This document shows, piece by piece, positions 1 through 8,082 of a DNA stretch of 33,648 nucleotides. The stretch's first letter is position 1; each line of letters begins with the position of its first letter. The notes under the pieces are model-generated. The model made no database searches. It saw nothing but the letters and a program-made list of their open reading frames with translations, and was not told where the DNA came from. Source of the DNA: an uncultured Ruminococcus sp. (GTDB lineage: Bacteria > Bacillota > Clostridia > Oscillospirales > Acutalibacteraceae). A program made the position numbers and the translations under genes. The stretch covers positions 1 to 33,648 of the forward strand of contig CACZZB010000018.1 in NCBI GenBank assembly GCA_902785555.1, given 5' to 3'.

Positions 1-16
1 AGCTTAACTTCTTCAT
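1..16 (-). CDS. 5' end of a gene running off the left edge
   Basis: Reading leftwards from 16, a GAGGTGA ribosome binding site is followed 7 bases later by ATG and the codons M-K-K-L-S, after which the window ends. Only five codons are visible, so no function can be given. The lysine-rich start would suit a signal peptide, but that is a guess. Confidence 0.55.
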
Positions 17-372
17 GATACACTCACCTCTTTTTTAGTGTACCATATCTTTTCTTAAAAGTTGTTAACAATTTGTTTACTCATTCAAAAACCCTGAATA
101 CTGCACCATACTTTCTTGACGACTGCATAAAAGTGTAGTAAAATGTATTTATAAGAATATATGAGGTCAGCATCAATCAATGACGCAATAGACAAAACTA
201 TCAAGCTTTATAATAAAATTGTCGCTAAAAGAAAAACATATTACAGTTAATACCAATTTCCAAGAAGTGCATACTACTCCTTTTACTGTGCGTTGTAGTT
301 GCCTCATAAACAGCCGCAGCCAGCACTTTCATCACTATTTGTGCTGCAACTTTCGGCAGAATGGAGATTAAT
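17..372. other. Intergenic region upstream of the asparaginase gene
   Basis: About 350 bases between two divergent genes. It holds the ribosome binding site of the left-edge gene (17-30) and a plus-strand promoter (116-144). From 145 to 360 I see no recognisable gene. A 29-codon ATG frame at 161-250 has no ribosome binding site, and a Cys-rich minus-strand frame ends at 304 without a start codon. Either could be decayed coding sequence. Confidence 0.5.
116..144 (+). promoter_or_regulatory. Sigma-A-type promoter, probably for the asparaginase gene
   Basis: TTGACG (116-121), a 17-base spacer and TAAAAT (139-144). It lies about 230 bases upstream of the asparaginase start, which implies a long 5' leader if this is its promoter. 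Confidence 0.45.
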
Positions 373-1335
373 ATGAAAAAAATACTAGTTGTAATGACAG
401 GCGGTACTATCGGAAGCTACTCAAATAACGGTATCATATCAGTCAGAGAAAATAATTGCAGGGCATTGGAACTTTTCAGAGAAAAATACCTATCAGATAT
501 CGAATTTGAAGTAAGACAGCCTTTGAATATATTGAGTGAAAACCTTGAAAAAATACATTGGGAGGTTCTTGTGAATTTCCTGTATCAGACAGATACATCA
601 GAATATAAAGGTATCATAATCACTCATGGCAGTGATACTCTTTCGTATACTTCCGCTATGCTTGGTATTTGTCTGAATGATTTTGATATACCTGTTGTGC
701 TGACAGCATCAAATTATATTCCGGATGATAAGAGGAGCAATGCCGTTGAAAATATTCGTTCAGCCGTCACCGTTATAAACACTTTCGGAAACGGAGTTTT
801 TACAGTCTATCAAAATGAAGGAGAGATTTTTTGCACCGTATTCACGGCTGATGATATTATTGAAGCCGAAAGATTTTCGGGAAAATTCCGTTCTTTCAAA
901 AATAAAATTTTAGGAAAAGTAATTGATGGGAATTATGAGAAAATACAAGATTATAATATAAAAAAAGAGAGTTTTTTTGATGATGAAAAAATATCATTTA
1001 AAAATGATATATTAATGATAAGACCATACCCGTCAATGATGTATTCGGCAATAAATATTCCCGAAAGCGTCAAAGCCGTACTTCATGTAACGTACCATTC
1101 ATGTACTGCTAAAACCGACGGTTCACAAAATGCCCTTGATTTTCTCAGGCTCTGCAAAAGTAAAAATATTGATTTTTATATAACAGCAGTCAAAAACAGT
1201 TCCGTCTATGAAACAAGCGATATTTTGATAAAAAACGGTGCTGTCCCAATTTATAACACTTCCAATGAAACAGCTCTTGCAAAACTTCTTTTATACTACA
1301 ACTGCAATATAAAAGACAGAAAAAATTTTTTATGA
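373..1335 (+). CDS. ansA: Asparaginase (type I, AnsA-like)
   Basis: Probable cytoplasmic L-asparaginase, hydrolysing asparagine to aspartate and ammonia. The glycine-rich N-terminal motif TGGTIGS holds the first catalytic threonine (Thr12 when counted from 373). The second motif is HGSDT at residues 85-89, where the family usually has HGTDT, so the second nucleophile position is Ser rather than Thr. Length is 320 residues, normal for the family. The start at 373 is chosen over an in-frame ATG at 361 because GGAG at 363-366 sits six bases before it. The gene stands alone, convergent with map, and shares a terminator with it. The related GatD subunit of Glu-tRNA amidotransferase has the same fold, but its length and the absence of gatE favour asparaginase. 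Confidence 0.85.
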   Translation: MKKILVVMTGGTIGSYSNNGIISVRENNCRALELFREKYLSDIEFEVRQPLNILSENLEKIHWEVLVNFLYQTDTSEYKGIIITHGSDTLSYTSAMLGICLNDFDIPVVLTASNYIPDDKRSNAVENIRSAVTVINTFGNGVFTVYQNEGEIFCTVFTADDIIEAERFSGKFRSFKNKILGKVIDGNYEKIQDYNIKKESFFDDEKISFKNDILMIRPYPSMMYSAINIPESVKAVLHVTYHSCTAKTDGSQNALDFLRLCKSKNIDFYITAVKNSSVYETSDILIKNGAVPIYNTSNETALAKLLLYYNCNIKDRKNFL

Positions 1336-1342
1336 AAGAGAA

Positions 1343-1386
1343 AAAATTTCCGACTTTCGATAAAAAGCCGGAAATTTTATTTTTTT
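1343..1386. terminator. Bidirectional Rho-independent terminator between ansA and map
   Basis: A 10-bp perfect stem (AAAATTTCCG at 1343-1352 with CGGAAATTTT at 1369-1378) carries an inner CTTT/AAAG pairing. It is followed by T-runs on both strands and lies between two convergent genes. Confidence 0.8.
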
Positions 1387-2260
1387 AATAGCAAAGAACT
1401 TCGTGACCGTCTTCTGTTACAAGTACCATTATCTCCCATTGTGCAGACGGTTTTTTATCGGCTGTATAAACTGTCCAGCCGTCCTCTTTATCAACAAATA
1501 CTTTATCCGAGCCCATATTGACCATAGGCTCTATTGTGAATATCATCCCGGGAACCAAAAGCATTTCTTCACCGGCTTTTGAAACATAGCTGACCCACGG
1601 GTCTTCGTGGAATTCAAGTCCCACTCCATGACCACCTATTTCTCGTACAACGCTGTAACCGTTCTTTACGGCGTGTTCATGTACTGCCTGTCCCATATCT
1701 CCGAGAAATGTCCATGGCTTTACCTTCTCCAAGCCTATTTCAACGCACTCTTTTACAACATCAACAAGTTTTTTCTTTTCGGGGCTTACATTTCCTATAC
1801 AGAACATTCTTGACGAATCGGAAAAATATCCTTTATATATAGTCGAACAGTCTACATTTATAATATCCCCATCTTTGAGAACAACTTTATCTGACGGTAT
1901 GCCGTGACAAACTATTTCATTTATCGAGGTACAAACGCTTTTCGGATATCCCTCATAATTGAGCGGTGCGGGAATACCTCCAAGCTCAGCCGTCTTTTGT
2001 GCAACAAGGTCATCAATTTCCTGAGTAGTCATGCCCGCACGGATATTCTCCGCAACATAGTCAAGCACTGCTATATTTATCTTACAGCTTTCTTTGATAG
2101 CCTCTATCTGCTGAGGATTCTTTATAATGGAACGGTCGGGCACTTCATGACCCTCGCTTTTGATAAAAGCTATCCTCTCGTCAAATACTTCGTGGCATTT
2201 CTTGTATTTTTTTCCGCTTCCGCACCAACACGGTTCATTTCTTCCCAATTTAGAACTCAT
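1385..2260 (-). CDS. map: Type I methionine aminopeptidase with N-terminal SEC-C zinc motif
   Basis: Removes the initiator methionine from new proteins in the cytoplasm. The first 25 residues carry a SEC-C motif (RNEPCWCGSGKKYKKCH), a short zinc-binding module also found at the end of SecA. The pita-bread M24 domain follows. Its expected metal ligands are visible: Asp in NVDCS, Asp in YFSDSSRMF, His in GGHGVG, Glu in FTIEPMV and the last Glu in QWEIMV. The protein has 291 residues. The start at 2260 is chosen because AAAGGG lies about 10 bases upstream; the 27 extra open codons beyond it have no ribosome binding site and overlap the promoter. The SEC-C module suggests ribosome or zinc association (inference). 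Confidence 0.93.
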   Translation of the reverse strand: MSSKLGRNEPCWCGSGKKYKKCHEVFDERIAFIKSEGHEVPDRSIIKNPQQIEAIKESCKINIAVLDYVAENIRAGMTTQEIDDLVAQKTAELGGIPAPLNYEGYPKSVCTSINEIVCHGIPSDKVVLKDGDIINVDCSTIYKGYFSDSSRMFCIGNVSPEKKKLVDVVKECVEIGLEKVKPWTFLGDMGQAVHEHAVKNGYSVVREIGGHGVGLEFHEDPWVSYVSKAGEEMLLVPGMIFTIEPMVNMGSDKVFVDKEDGWTVYTADKKPSAQWEIMVLVTEDGHEVLCY

Positions 2261-2294
2261 ATTTATATTACCCTTTCTTAATTTGTCTTGTCTA

Positions 2295-2323
2295 ATTATA
2301 CTATCATTTCTTTCAAAAGTAAA
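2295..2323 (-). promoter_or_regulatory. Promoter of map
   Basis: On the minus strand TTTACT (2323-2318), a 17-base spacer and TATAAT (2300-2295), some 35 bases upstream of the map start codon. Confidence 0.6.
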
Positions 2324-2404
2324 TACAAAAAAACGTAACATTTTTTATATTTCGGAATATCATATTAACAGAACACCAAAATCAAAGGAGTTGAACTTGA
2401 AATC

Positions 2405-2830
2405 ATGTCATGCAAACAAAATGAATGTTCATGCTGTGCAAGAGCCACAAAGACAATTGCCGGAATAGTAAGCGGTGTTATCTTAGGCATTATCGGCGGA
2501 ATCCTCTTTGCAAACTCCATTATCGTTGCTACCTTTACGACAGCCCTTACAGCTCTTATAACTGCAATAATATTCCTGTTCACTGTAATAATCTTATCGG
2601 CTGTATCCGAATGTCATTCAAAGATAAAGACTTGTATAAAATGCAGTGCAGGAGGAATATTCTTCGGCATATTCGGAACTATACTCGCATCAATATTTGC
2701 ATTATCCGTTGAGCTTGTGGCAGAATCCGTTTTTTCGGCTGTAATAGTAGGATTTGTATTTTTCTTTTTTACCTTTATGCTCGTTGAAATGCTTTTCCTG
2801 ACACTCTGCACATCCAAGTGCAGAGAATGA
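2405..2830 (+). CDS. Small Cys-framed membrane protein, unknown function
   Basis: A 141-residue protein I do not recognise. It begins with a cysteine cluster (MSCKQNECSCC), then has two glycine-rich/hydrophobic segments (about residues 17-40 and 44-66), a short hydrophilic loop with three cysteines (CHSKIKTCIKC), and two more membrane segments (about 80-103 and 107-133) before a final CTSKC tail. All eight or so cysteines lie outside the membrane spans, which suggests metal binding or disulphides on one face. The AAAGGAG site (2384-2390) is 14 bases from the ATG, unusually far; no better in-frame start is present. It is divergent from map and followed by terminator-like hairpins. Confidence 0.7.
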   Translation: MSCKQNECSCCARATKTIAGIVSGVILGIIGGILFANSIIVATFTTALTALITAIIFLFTVIILSAVSECHSKIKTCIKCSAGGIFFGIFGTILASIFALSVELVAESVFSAVIVGFVFFFFTFMLVEMLFLTLCTSKCRE

Positions 2831-2920
2831 AATGAGTTTGGAAAGTTGAGATTGGGACATTTGCCAACTCAGACTTTTTGCTCAAATGTAAATTTATAAA
2901 TCTAAAAACATGATGGCAAA

Positions 2921-2964
2921 TTTTGAGAGTGAATCAGATAACACAAATAGCTCCACTCTCAAAA
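2921..2964. repeat. 11-bp perfect inverted repeat
   Basis: TTTTGAGAGTG at 2921-2931 is matched by CACTCTCAAAA at 2954-2964 with a 22-base loop. It lies 90 bases after the preceding gene and just ahead of a second hairpin, so it may help to end that transcript. Without a T-run directly after it, a protein-binding site is equally possible. Confidence 0.55.
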
Positions 2965-2979
2965 CTCTGCTTTTTTAAA

Positions 2980-3025
2980 AAAGTCGTTTTTTTGATAGTT
3001 TTTCTGTCAAAAAAGCGGCTTTTGT
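2980..3025 (+). terminator. Terminator-like hairpin upstream of the zinc-ribbon gene
   Basis: Left arm 2980-2995 and right arm 3007-3022 pair over 16 positions, two of them G-U wobbles. TTTTGTT follows. It separates the small membrane protein gene from the next promoter. Confidence 0.6.
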
Positions 3026-3028
3026 TAA

Positions 3029-3057
3029 TTGACATAAAATAATGGGTGTAGTATTAT
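3029..3057 (+). promoter_or_regulatory. Promoter of the zinc-ribbon/TPM operon
   Basis: TTGACA (3029-3034), 17 bases, TATTAT (3052-3057). An overlapping TATAAT at 3055-3060 would give a 20-base spacer. Confidence 0.7.
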
Positions 3058-3097
3058 AATATCAAGATTTGAATTTTTTGGAGGTTGTATTTAAAAA

Positions 3098-4201
3098 ATG
3101 AGCAGAGAGGCTAAACAATTTCATTGTCCGAATTGCAATGCAGATTTAAAATTCTCTCCCGGTAAACAGAAATTCACTTGCGATTATTGTAGAAGTGAGT
3201 TTACAGAGGAGGAAATAAAAGAATTTCAGCAAAATCAGGAAGTATACGAAAATGAGCAAGACCCTGATGACATTCCTCAGCAGGATGAAATGACACAGGA
3301 AGATATAGACCGTCAGACACAATTTGAAGAAGAAAACAAATTGTATTCCTGTCCGAGCTGTGGTGCCGAAATAGTAAGTGATGCCAATACCGCTGCATCA
3401 TTTTGTTATTACTGTCATAATCCCGTCATACTCAAAGGCAGAGTCGAAGGGAAATATGCTCCCGCAAAAGTCCTTCCTTTTTCGCTTGACCGTGAAAAAG
3501 CTGTTGATACATTCAAATCATGGGCAAGATCCAAATTATTTATCCCCAAAGACCTTATATCAAACTCACAGATAGAAAAAATGACAGGATTGTATGTACC
3601 TTTCTGGGTAGCAAATTCATCAACGACTACCCATGTCGAAGCCACAGGCACAAACTACCGTCACTGGACAAGCGGTAATTACAGATATACCGAAAGAAGC
3701 ACATATAAAATAATAAGGGATATATCCGTCAACTATACGGGAGTCCCCGGTGACGGCTCACAAAAAATCGAAGATGCACTCATGGAAGCAATAGAACCAT
3801 TTGACTATAAACAGGCAAGACCTTTTGAAATGGCATATCTGAGCGGATTCATGGCTGATAAGTATGACGTTGAAAAAGAAAAGATGTTTCCGAGAATAAG
3901 GCAGAGAATGTTTGAAAATAACAGGGATATCGTCAATTCTACGATACACTATCAGAATGTCAGCGGCAAACGTGAAAACAGTACAGTAAATACCCTTAGC
4001 TGGCAGTATATGCTTTTGCCTGTATGGTTCATGACTTTCAATTATAAAGGAAAGACTTGGGAATATGCCATCAACGGTCAGAGCGGCAAAATTGCGGGTG
4101 AATTGCCAATCTCAATGCCGAAGCTGATTTTCGGAAGTGTCCTTTCGGCAGTTCTGACAGCCGTTGCTGCATTCTTTATAGGAGGATTTTTTCTGGGATG
4201 A
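3098..4201 (+). CDS. TFIIB-type zinc-ribbon membrane protein
   Basis: A 367-residue protein with two zinc ribbons: Cys10/13/28/31 and Cys85/88/103/106, separated by an acidic, Gln-rich linker. A long soluble region follows (about 110-335, with a Thr/Tyr-rich stretch after YVPFWVAN), and one C-terminal membrane helix (about 341-366) ends the protein. Such proteins are often annotated as zinc-ribbon proteins of unknown function. The ribbons are on the cytoplasmic side if the tail is a simple C-anchor. GGAGG at 3080-3084 lies 13 bases before the ATG. The stop overlaps the next start by four bases (ATGA), so the two are translationally coupled and probably act together at the membrane. Confidence 0.82.
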   Translation: MSREAKQFHCPNCNADLKFSPGKQKFTCDYCRSEFTEEEIKEFQQNQEVYENEQDPDDIPQQDEMTQEDIDRQTQFEEENKLYSCPSCGAEIVSDANTAASFCYYCHNPVILKGRVEGKYAPAKVLPFSLDREKAVDTFKSWARSKLFIPKDLISNSQIEKMTGLYVPFWVANSSTTTHVEATGTNYRHWTSGNYRYTERSTYKIIRDISVNYTGVPGDGSQKIEDALMEAIEPFDYKQARPFEMAYLSGFMADKYDVEKEKMFPRIRQRMFENNRDIVNSTIHYQNVSGKRENSTVNTLSWQYMLLPVWFMTFNYKGKTWEYAINGQSGKIAGELPISMPKLIFGSVLSAVLTAVAAFFIGGFFLG

Positions 4202-5799
4202 AAAAGAAAATTTTTATATCATTGATAATTGCATTATCCGTCATTTTTTCAGGCACAACGGTATTTGCGGATAACAGTGAATTGGGTGACGAATATACAG
4301 ATGAATATATCTTTGACAGAGAACATATCGGTGACGATATTTCTTATGACGAAGATGTTATTGAAGAAGTATCCGAATCTGATGAATATAATGATTCTGA
4401 GTATGACAATGACGGAAGTATAAATTTCTTTACGGAAAATACGATTTATGATGACAACGCATATTTTCTTGATACGACAGGAACTGTAAATGATGATACC
4501 AAAAACAAAATATACGGTACTGTTAAAGATACAGCAGATAAAACAGGAAATAACATAGCCGTCTATATCAGCAATACAGACAGAGATGAAGAAGATATAG
4601 AAAGTATCTGCAACAGAGGATTGGAAAAGATATTTTTGGGTGACAATGTTCAAAGCGGAGAAATGGTCTTTTTTTACTTTGATTTGCAGTCCATGCCGAA
4701 TATAAAAATTTCAATGCAGTCAACCTACCGTTTCAATGAAAGTCATAAAAGCCGTCTGAATTATATTTTGGAAGATATGCAGGGTATCGCAGACAGATAT
4801 ACGACAGACAATAACCTTGACAGAGTTATAAAAGACTGTGTTGAAAGATTTTGTGATGAATATGCCGATATGTCGGAAGAACCCGTACAGACATCTGAGA
4901 GCAGTTATGACAGCAGCGATTCGTATAAAAGATATTATTCGGGCTTTGCCCCCACGACTTATTATCAGTTTGACTATTATAAAGATGATACCGTTTATTA
5001 CAGTGATGAATCAAGAAGATTTACAAAAGACCAAAAACAGCAGATAATAGACCTGCTGAAAGATACTTCAAAAAAGATAGGCTTTAACCTTGCAGTATAT
5101 ACGGCAGGCTATGACAGAACCGATACACAGGTCGAAAATTTCACCGAAAACGGTGCTAAGGAGATTTTCGGACTTGATACACCAAACGGTACTGTATTCT
5201 TGTATGTAGACCTTGACGGTTTTTCAGATGCCTATGATACAATGTACTGCTATCATCAGCCGTTTTTGTATTACACAAGCGACATTTTCGGAAACAGGAT
5301 AGATAAAATACTTCAAGCTATGCAGACCAAATTCCCGAAAAGCGGTGAAGAAATATATTTTGAAGATATCTATGCAGGCTTGCAGGAATACTGCCGTCAG
5401 CTTGTAAAATATAAACAAACGGGCATGGAAGAAGGCTGTTATTATTATGACTCGGATATCCAGAAATATATATTAGTCCGTGGCGGCAAAATGGTACAAA
5501 CAAAAATGGTAAATTGGCAGTTCCCGCTCCTTATCGCACTTATACTTGGAGTGATAGTATTCCTTTCCGTATATTTCGGAGTAAAGCAGGAATATAAATT
5601 CAAATCTTCGGCAAGTGTATCTGCATATACTTCCGGAAACAGTACCCATTTCAATGTCAAAAACGATATTTTCCTCGGTTCACACGTTACCAAAACACGC
5701 ATTGAATCAAGCAGCCATCACGGAGGAGGCGGTCATCACAGCAGCAGTTTCCACGGAGGCGGTCACAGCGGAGGCGGTGGCGGCGGCAGGCACAGATAA
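4198..5799 (+). CDS. Secreted/membrane TPM-domain (YgcG-like) protein with two TPM repeats
   Basis: Begins with a clear signal peptide (MKKKIFISLIIALSVIFSGT, cut after VFA) and an acidic Asp/Glu/Tyr-rich stretch. Two related alpha/beta domains of the TPM type follow, at about residues 85-220 and 265-405. Each opens with a helix of the form K-x-x-I, then NxAVYxxxxDRxxxxVE and a GxVFxYxDLxxxP-like strand. A membrane helix (about 441-462) is followed by a basic segment and a Gly/His/Ser-rich tail, the usual C-terminus of YgcG-type proteins. The double TPM domain is less usual than a single one. It is coupled to the upstream zinc-ribbon gene. Function is unknown; TPM proteins have been linked to photosystem repair in plants and envelope roles in bacteria. 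Confidence 0.82.
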   Translation: MKKKIFISLIIALSVIFSGTTVFADNSELGDEYTDEYIFDREHIGDDISYDEDVIEEVSESDEYNDSEYDNDGSINFFTENTIYDDNAYFLDTTGTVNDDTKNKIYGTVKDTADKTGNNIAVYISNTDRDEEDIESICNRGLEKIFLGDNVQSGEMVFFYFDLQSMPNIKISMQSTYRFNESHKSRLNYILEDMQGIADRYTTDNNLDRVIKDCVERFCDEYADMSEEPVQTSESSYDSSDSYKRYYSGFAPTTYYQFDYYKDDTVYYSDESRRFTKDQKQQIIDLLKDTSKKIGFNLAVYTAGYDRTDTQVENFTENGAKEIFGLDTPNGTVFLYVDLDGFSDAYDTMYCYHQPFLYYTSDIFGNRIDKILQAMQTKFPKSGEEIYFEDIYAGLQEYCRQLVKYKQTGMEEGCYYYDSDIQKYILVRGGKMVQTKMVNWQFPLLIALILGVIVFLSVYFGVKQEYKFKSSASVSAYTSGNSTHFNVKNDIFLGSHVTKTRIESSSHHGGGGHHSSSFHGGGHSGGGGGGRHR

Positions 5800-5814
5800 A
5801 AATGAACAATTTGC

Positions 5815-5858
5815 ACAAAAAACAGTTCCTGTATTTTTATACAGAAACTGTTTTTTGT
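5815..5858. terminator. Terminator after the TPM gene
   Basis: Arms 5815-5833 and 5840-5858 pair over 19 positions with one C-A mismatch and a TTTTTA loop. The stem itself ends in TTTTTTGT, so it would work in the plus direction. Confidence 0.8.
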
Positions 5859-5979
5859 CGTATTATTTTTTGTAATTAAATAATATAAAATGTATTTTTA
5901 TGTATTTTATTAGGAAAATATTGATAAAATTTTAACAATTTATGAACAAAAATTTTCCGTATTTAAATTTATAATTCCC

Positions 5980-6008
5980 TTGATACATTTTGATGATAGT
6001 GGTATAAT
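5980..6008 (+). promoter_or_regulatory. Promoter of the WYL regulator
   Basis: TTGATA (5980-5985), 17 bases, TATAAT (6003-6008), about 60 bases upstream of the start codon. Confidence 0.7.
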
Positions 6009-6067
6009 GACTTTGTTAAGAATTTTATTTTCAAGATTTCTTGACAATTAAATTGGAGGTGCGAAAT

Positions 6068-7180
6068 ATGGCAAAAGGTGACAACAGATTGAAGGTACTT
6101 TATGTTGTAGATATTTTCAAGAAAAACAGCAAACAAAAATCTCCCGATGATAAAAACAGATTTTTGAGTGCCAATACACTTATACAGGAGCTTCAGGACA
6201 AATATGAGCTTGCCGCTGACAGAAAATCAATCTACAGTTACATACAGAGTATGGAACAATACGGCTTCGAGTTTGATAAAAGCAAAAAAGGCTATTATCT
6301 TTTGAGTTGCCCTGATGACGATTCACAAAAGTATGCCTTTGAAACTGCCGAACTTAAAATGATCGCTGATGCACTTACTCTGTCTCATTTTTATCCAGTA
6401 AAGAAAACCAGACAGATCCTCAAAAAGCTTGAACATCTTATGCCTGTAAACGGCAATTCTTTGCAGAACAATGCAATTTTCCTTGAAAATGTAAACAAGA
6501 GCGACAATCCTTCTGTAGTATACAATATAGACAGTATCTATCAGGCTATACAGCAAGATAAGCAGATAACTTTCCACTACTACAACATAAAACCCGAACT
6601 TAACTCAGGAAATAACCATTTTGTTACCGAATATCGTGAGGAAAACGGTCAGCCTAAAAACTATCTGCAAAGCCCGTATTCTTTAATATGGAAAAATGAC
6701 GGCTATTATCTTCTCACTTATGACAGTGTAAAGAAAGATATATGCACATTCCGTGTTGACAGAATGTGTGACGTTATCGTTCTCAACGGTCAGGACAACG
6801 ATATTCAAAATATCCCCCGTGACGGTCACAGCTTCTTCAATAAAATAAATATTACCGAGTATTCCAACACGGCATTTGATATGTTCGGCGGAGAAAAAAT
6901 AGCTGTTTCACTGCGTGTCAAAAAGAATCTTGCCAAAGTCATAGTTGATAAATTCGGAAAAAATGTCAGTATATATTCAGATAAATTCGATGATGATTAT
7001 TTCCTCTGTTCCGCAAAGATACAGAAAAGCAGGATGTTCTATTCATGGGTCAGCGGTTTCGGTAATGATATCCAGATAACATATCCCGAAGATGTACGCA
7101 ATGATTATACCGAATATCTCAAAAATATCCTCAGTGGTTATCAAACCCTTCAGGAGCTTGAAGAAAAATCCAAAAAGTGA
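6068..7180 (+). CDS. WYL-domain transcriptional regulator
   Basis: A 370-residue cytoplasmic regulator. The N-terminal 80 residues form a winged-helix reader (RLKVLYVVDIF, then LIQELQDKY and DRKSIYSYIQSMEQYGF). The middle has the WYL domain: a strand KQITFHYYN, then SPYSLIWKNDGYYLL where WYL proteins have P-y-x-l-v-W-k-x-g-x-w-Y-L, and FRVDRM. A WCX-type C-terminal extension (about 280-365) completes it. WYL domains sense nucleotides or other ligands. The start is at 6068 because GGAGG (6055-6059) sits eight bases upstream; the TTG at 6041 lies before that site. It is monocistronic and convergent with the Nudix operon. The target is not evident. Confidence 0.87.
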   Translation: MAKGDNRLKVLYVVDIFKKNSKQKSPDDKNRFLSANTLIQELQDKYELAADRKSIYSYIQSMEQYGFEFDKSKKGYYLLSCPDDDSQKYAFETAELKMIADALTLSHFYPVKKTRQILKKLEHLMPVNGNSLQNNAIFLENVNKSDNPSVVYNIDSIYQAIQQDKQITFHYYNIKPELNSGNNHFVTEYREENGQPKNYLQSPYSLIWKNDGYYLLTYDSVKKDICTFRVDRMCDVIVLNGQDNDIQNIPRDGHSFFNKINITEYSNTAFDMFGGEKIAVSLRVKKNLAKVIVDKFGKNVSIYSDKFDDDYFLCSAKIQKSRMFYSWVSGFGNDIQITYPEDVRNDYTEYLKNILSGYQTLQELEEKSKK

Positions 7181-7247
7181 GGAATGAGGAGTGAGAATTG
7201 AGCAGCTATCTGCCGTTTCTCACTCCTCACTTTTAATTTCTCACTCA
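7177..7247. repeat. Degenerate 7-bp repeat array forming a large hairpin between convergent genes
   Basis: Four successive heptads GTGAGGA, ATGAGGA, GTGAGAA, TTGAGCA (7177-7204) begin at the stop codon of the WYL gene. Inverted copies (GTGAGGA, GTGAGAA on the minus strand) begin at the Nudix stop codon. GAGGAGTGAGAA (7186-7197) pairs with 7217-7228, and GCAG (7202-7205) pairs with CTGC (7210-7213). T-rich tracts lie on both sides, so it probably acts as a bidirectional terminator. Confidence 0.7.
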
Positions 7248-7757
7248 GAAAGTGCCGTCCTCGTCTATCGTATTGAAAAGCAAATGAATATAACTTTCAC
7301 GATACGGTATGAACTCACCGCAACCTATCATATCAAGTATTTCCGTTTCATTCGCCCATCTGACAGCCTGCACTTCTTCTTCCTGAATTTTCACGGTATC
7401 AATATCAACATTTTCCCTTATCAGATAAACATCATCAAAACCGTCACTGAAATTCATTGTGAATTTCGGACGCATATCCGACATATCAATTTTTATGCCC
7501 AATTCTTCTTCAAGCTCTCTTTGTGCACTCTGTGAACTTGTTTCGCCTGAACTGACCTGACCGCCTGCCGTAATATCCCATAAATCGGGAAATATTCCTT
7601 TAGTTGACTGTCTTTGCTGTATAAGCATTTCATCTTTGTCGTTGAATATGCACAAATGCACTACTATCCTGTATTTGCCTTGGGGCAGAGTTGTACCCCT
7701 GACAGCCGTTTCATTGAGGGGCTGTCTGTTTTTATCATACAAATCCATTATTTCCAT
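7245..7757 (-). CDS. Nudix hydrolase (isopentenyl-diphosphate isomerase-like subgroup)
   Basis: A 170-residue Nudix protein. The Nudix box is complete at about residues 67-89: G, five residues, E, seven residues, REL, E, EE, L, G, I. The preceding region (DLYDKNRQPLNETAVRG, then QGKYRIVVHLCIFN and MLIQQRQSTKGIFPDLWDITAGG) matches the branch of Nudix proteins related to isopentenyl-diphosphate isomerase and YfcD. It most likely hydrolyses a nucleoside-diphosphate-linked metabolite in the cytoplasm; the substrate cannot be read. GAGGG lies six bases before the ATG. It starts one base after the stop of the small upstream gene and is the last gene of the minus-strand operon. Confidence 0.88.
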   Translation of the reverse strand: MEIMDLYDKNRQPLNETAVRGTTLPQGKYRIVVHLCIFNDKDEMLIQQRQSTKGIFPDLWDITAGGQVSSGETSSQSAQRELEEELGIKIDMSDMRPKFTMNFSDGFDDVYLIRENVDIDTVKIQEEEVQAVRWANETEILDMIGCGEFIPYRESYIHLLFNTIDEDGTF

Positions 7758-7758
7758 T

Positions 7759-8034
7759 TTATTCCCTCAAATCCATTCTTTCAATTATATTCCTTGCGGT
7801 TTCCCTCTCACGGTCATTATCATATTCATCCGCATTTTCGAGAATATAAACTGCCTTTTCATACGCTTCGTCAAAGCGTTCCATATCCTCCAAAAATTCC
7901 GCATAGCAAGCCGTTATCTGTATTCTTTCAAAATCATTTTCGGTTTCTTCAAAAGCCTGTTGCAAAAGAATTTCGGCTTTTTCAAACTGCCTGTTATCAA
8001 GCATGAACAATGCTTTTTGAAATTTAAGGTTCAC
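7759..8034 (-). CDS. Small helical (TPR-like) protein, unknown function
   Basis: A 91-residue protein starting at GTG, supported by GGAGG (8044-8048) nine bases upstream; the nearby ATG at 8041 is out of frame. The sequence is almost wholly helical with repeat-like spacing (KALFMLDNRQFEKAEILLQ, then CYAEFLEDMERFDEAYEKAV), as in two and a half tetratricopeptide repeats. That suggests a protein-protein adaptor. It is coupled to the Nudix gene. I do not recognise a named family. Confidence 0.7.
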   Translation of the reverse strand: MNLKFQKALFMLDNRQFEKAEILLQQAFEETENDFERIQITACYAEFLEDMERFDEAYEKAVYILENADEYDNDRERETARNIIERMDLRE

Positions 8035-8065
8035 TTTTCATATCCTCCAAAGCAATCATTTCCAT
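8024..8065 (-). CDS. Possible 13-residue leader ORF
   Basis: ATG at 8065 is preceded by GAGGAAAGAAA and encodes MEMIALEDMKSEP before a stop. It spans the ribosome binding site and GTG start of the next gene, so its translation could control that start. It may instead be chance. Confidence 0.25.
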   Translation of the reverse strand: MEMIALEDMKSEP

Positions 8066-8082
8066 TTTCTTTCCTCAAGTCT

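Noticed and set aside
161..250. A 29-codon ATG frame (MRSASINDAIDKTIKLYNKI and nine more residues) just after a promoter
   Set aside because: No ribosome binding site, no recognisable family and close to random length in AT-rich DNA.
304..383. Minus-strand frame with a Cys/Gly-rich end (ESCSTNSDESAGCGCL)
   Set aside because: It has no start codon before an upstream stop and overlaps the asparaginase start; probably chance.
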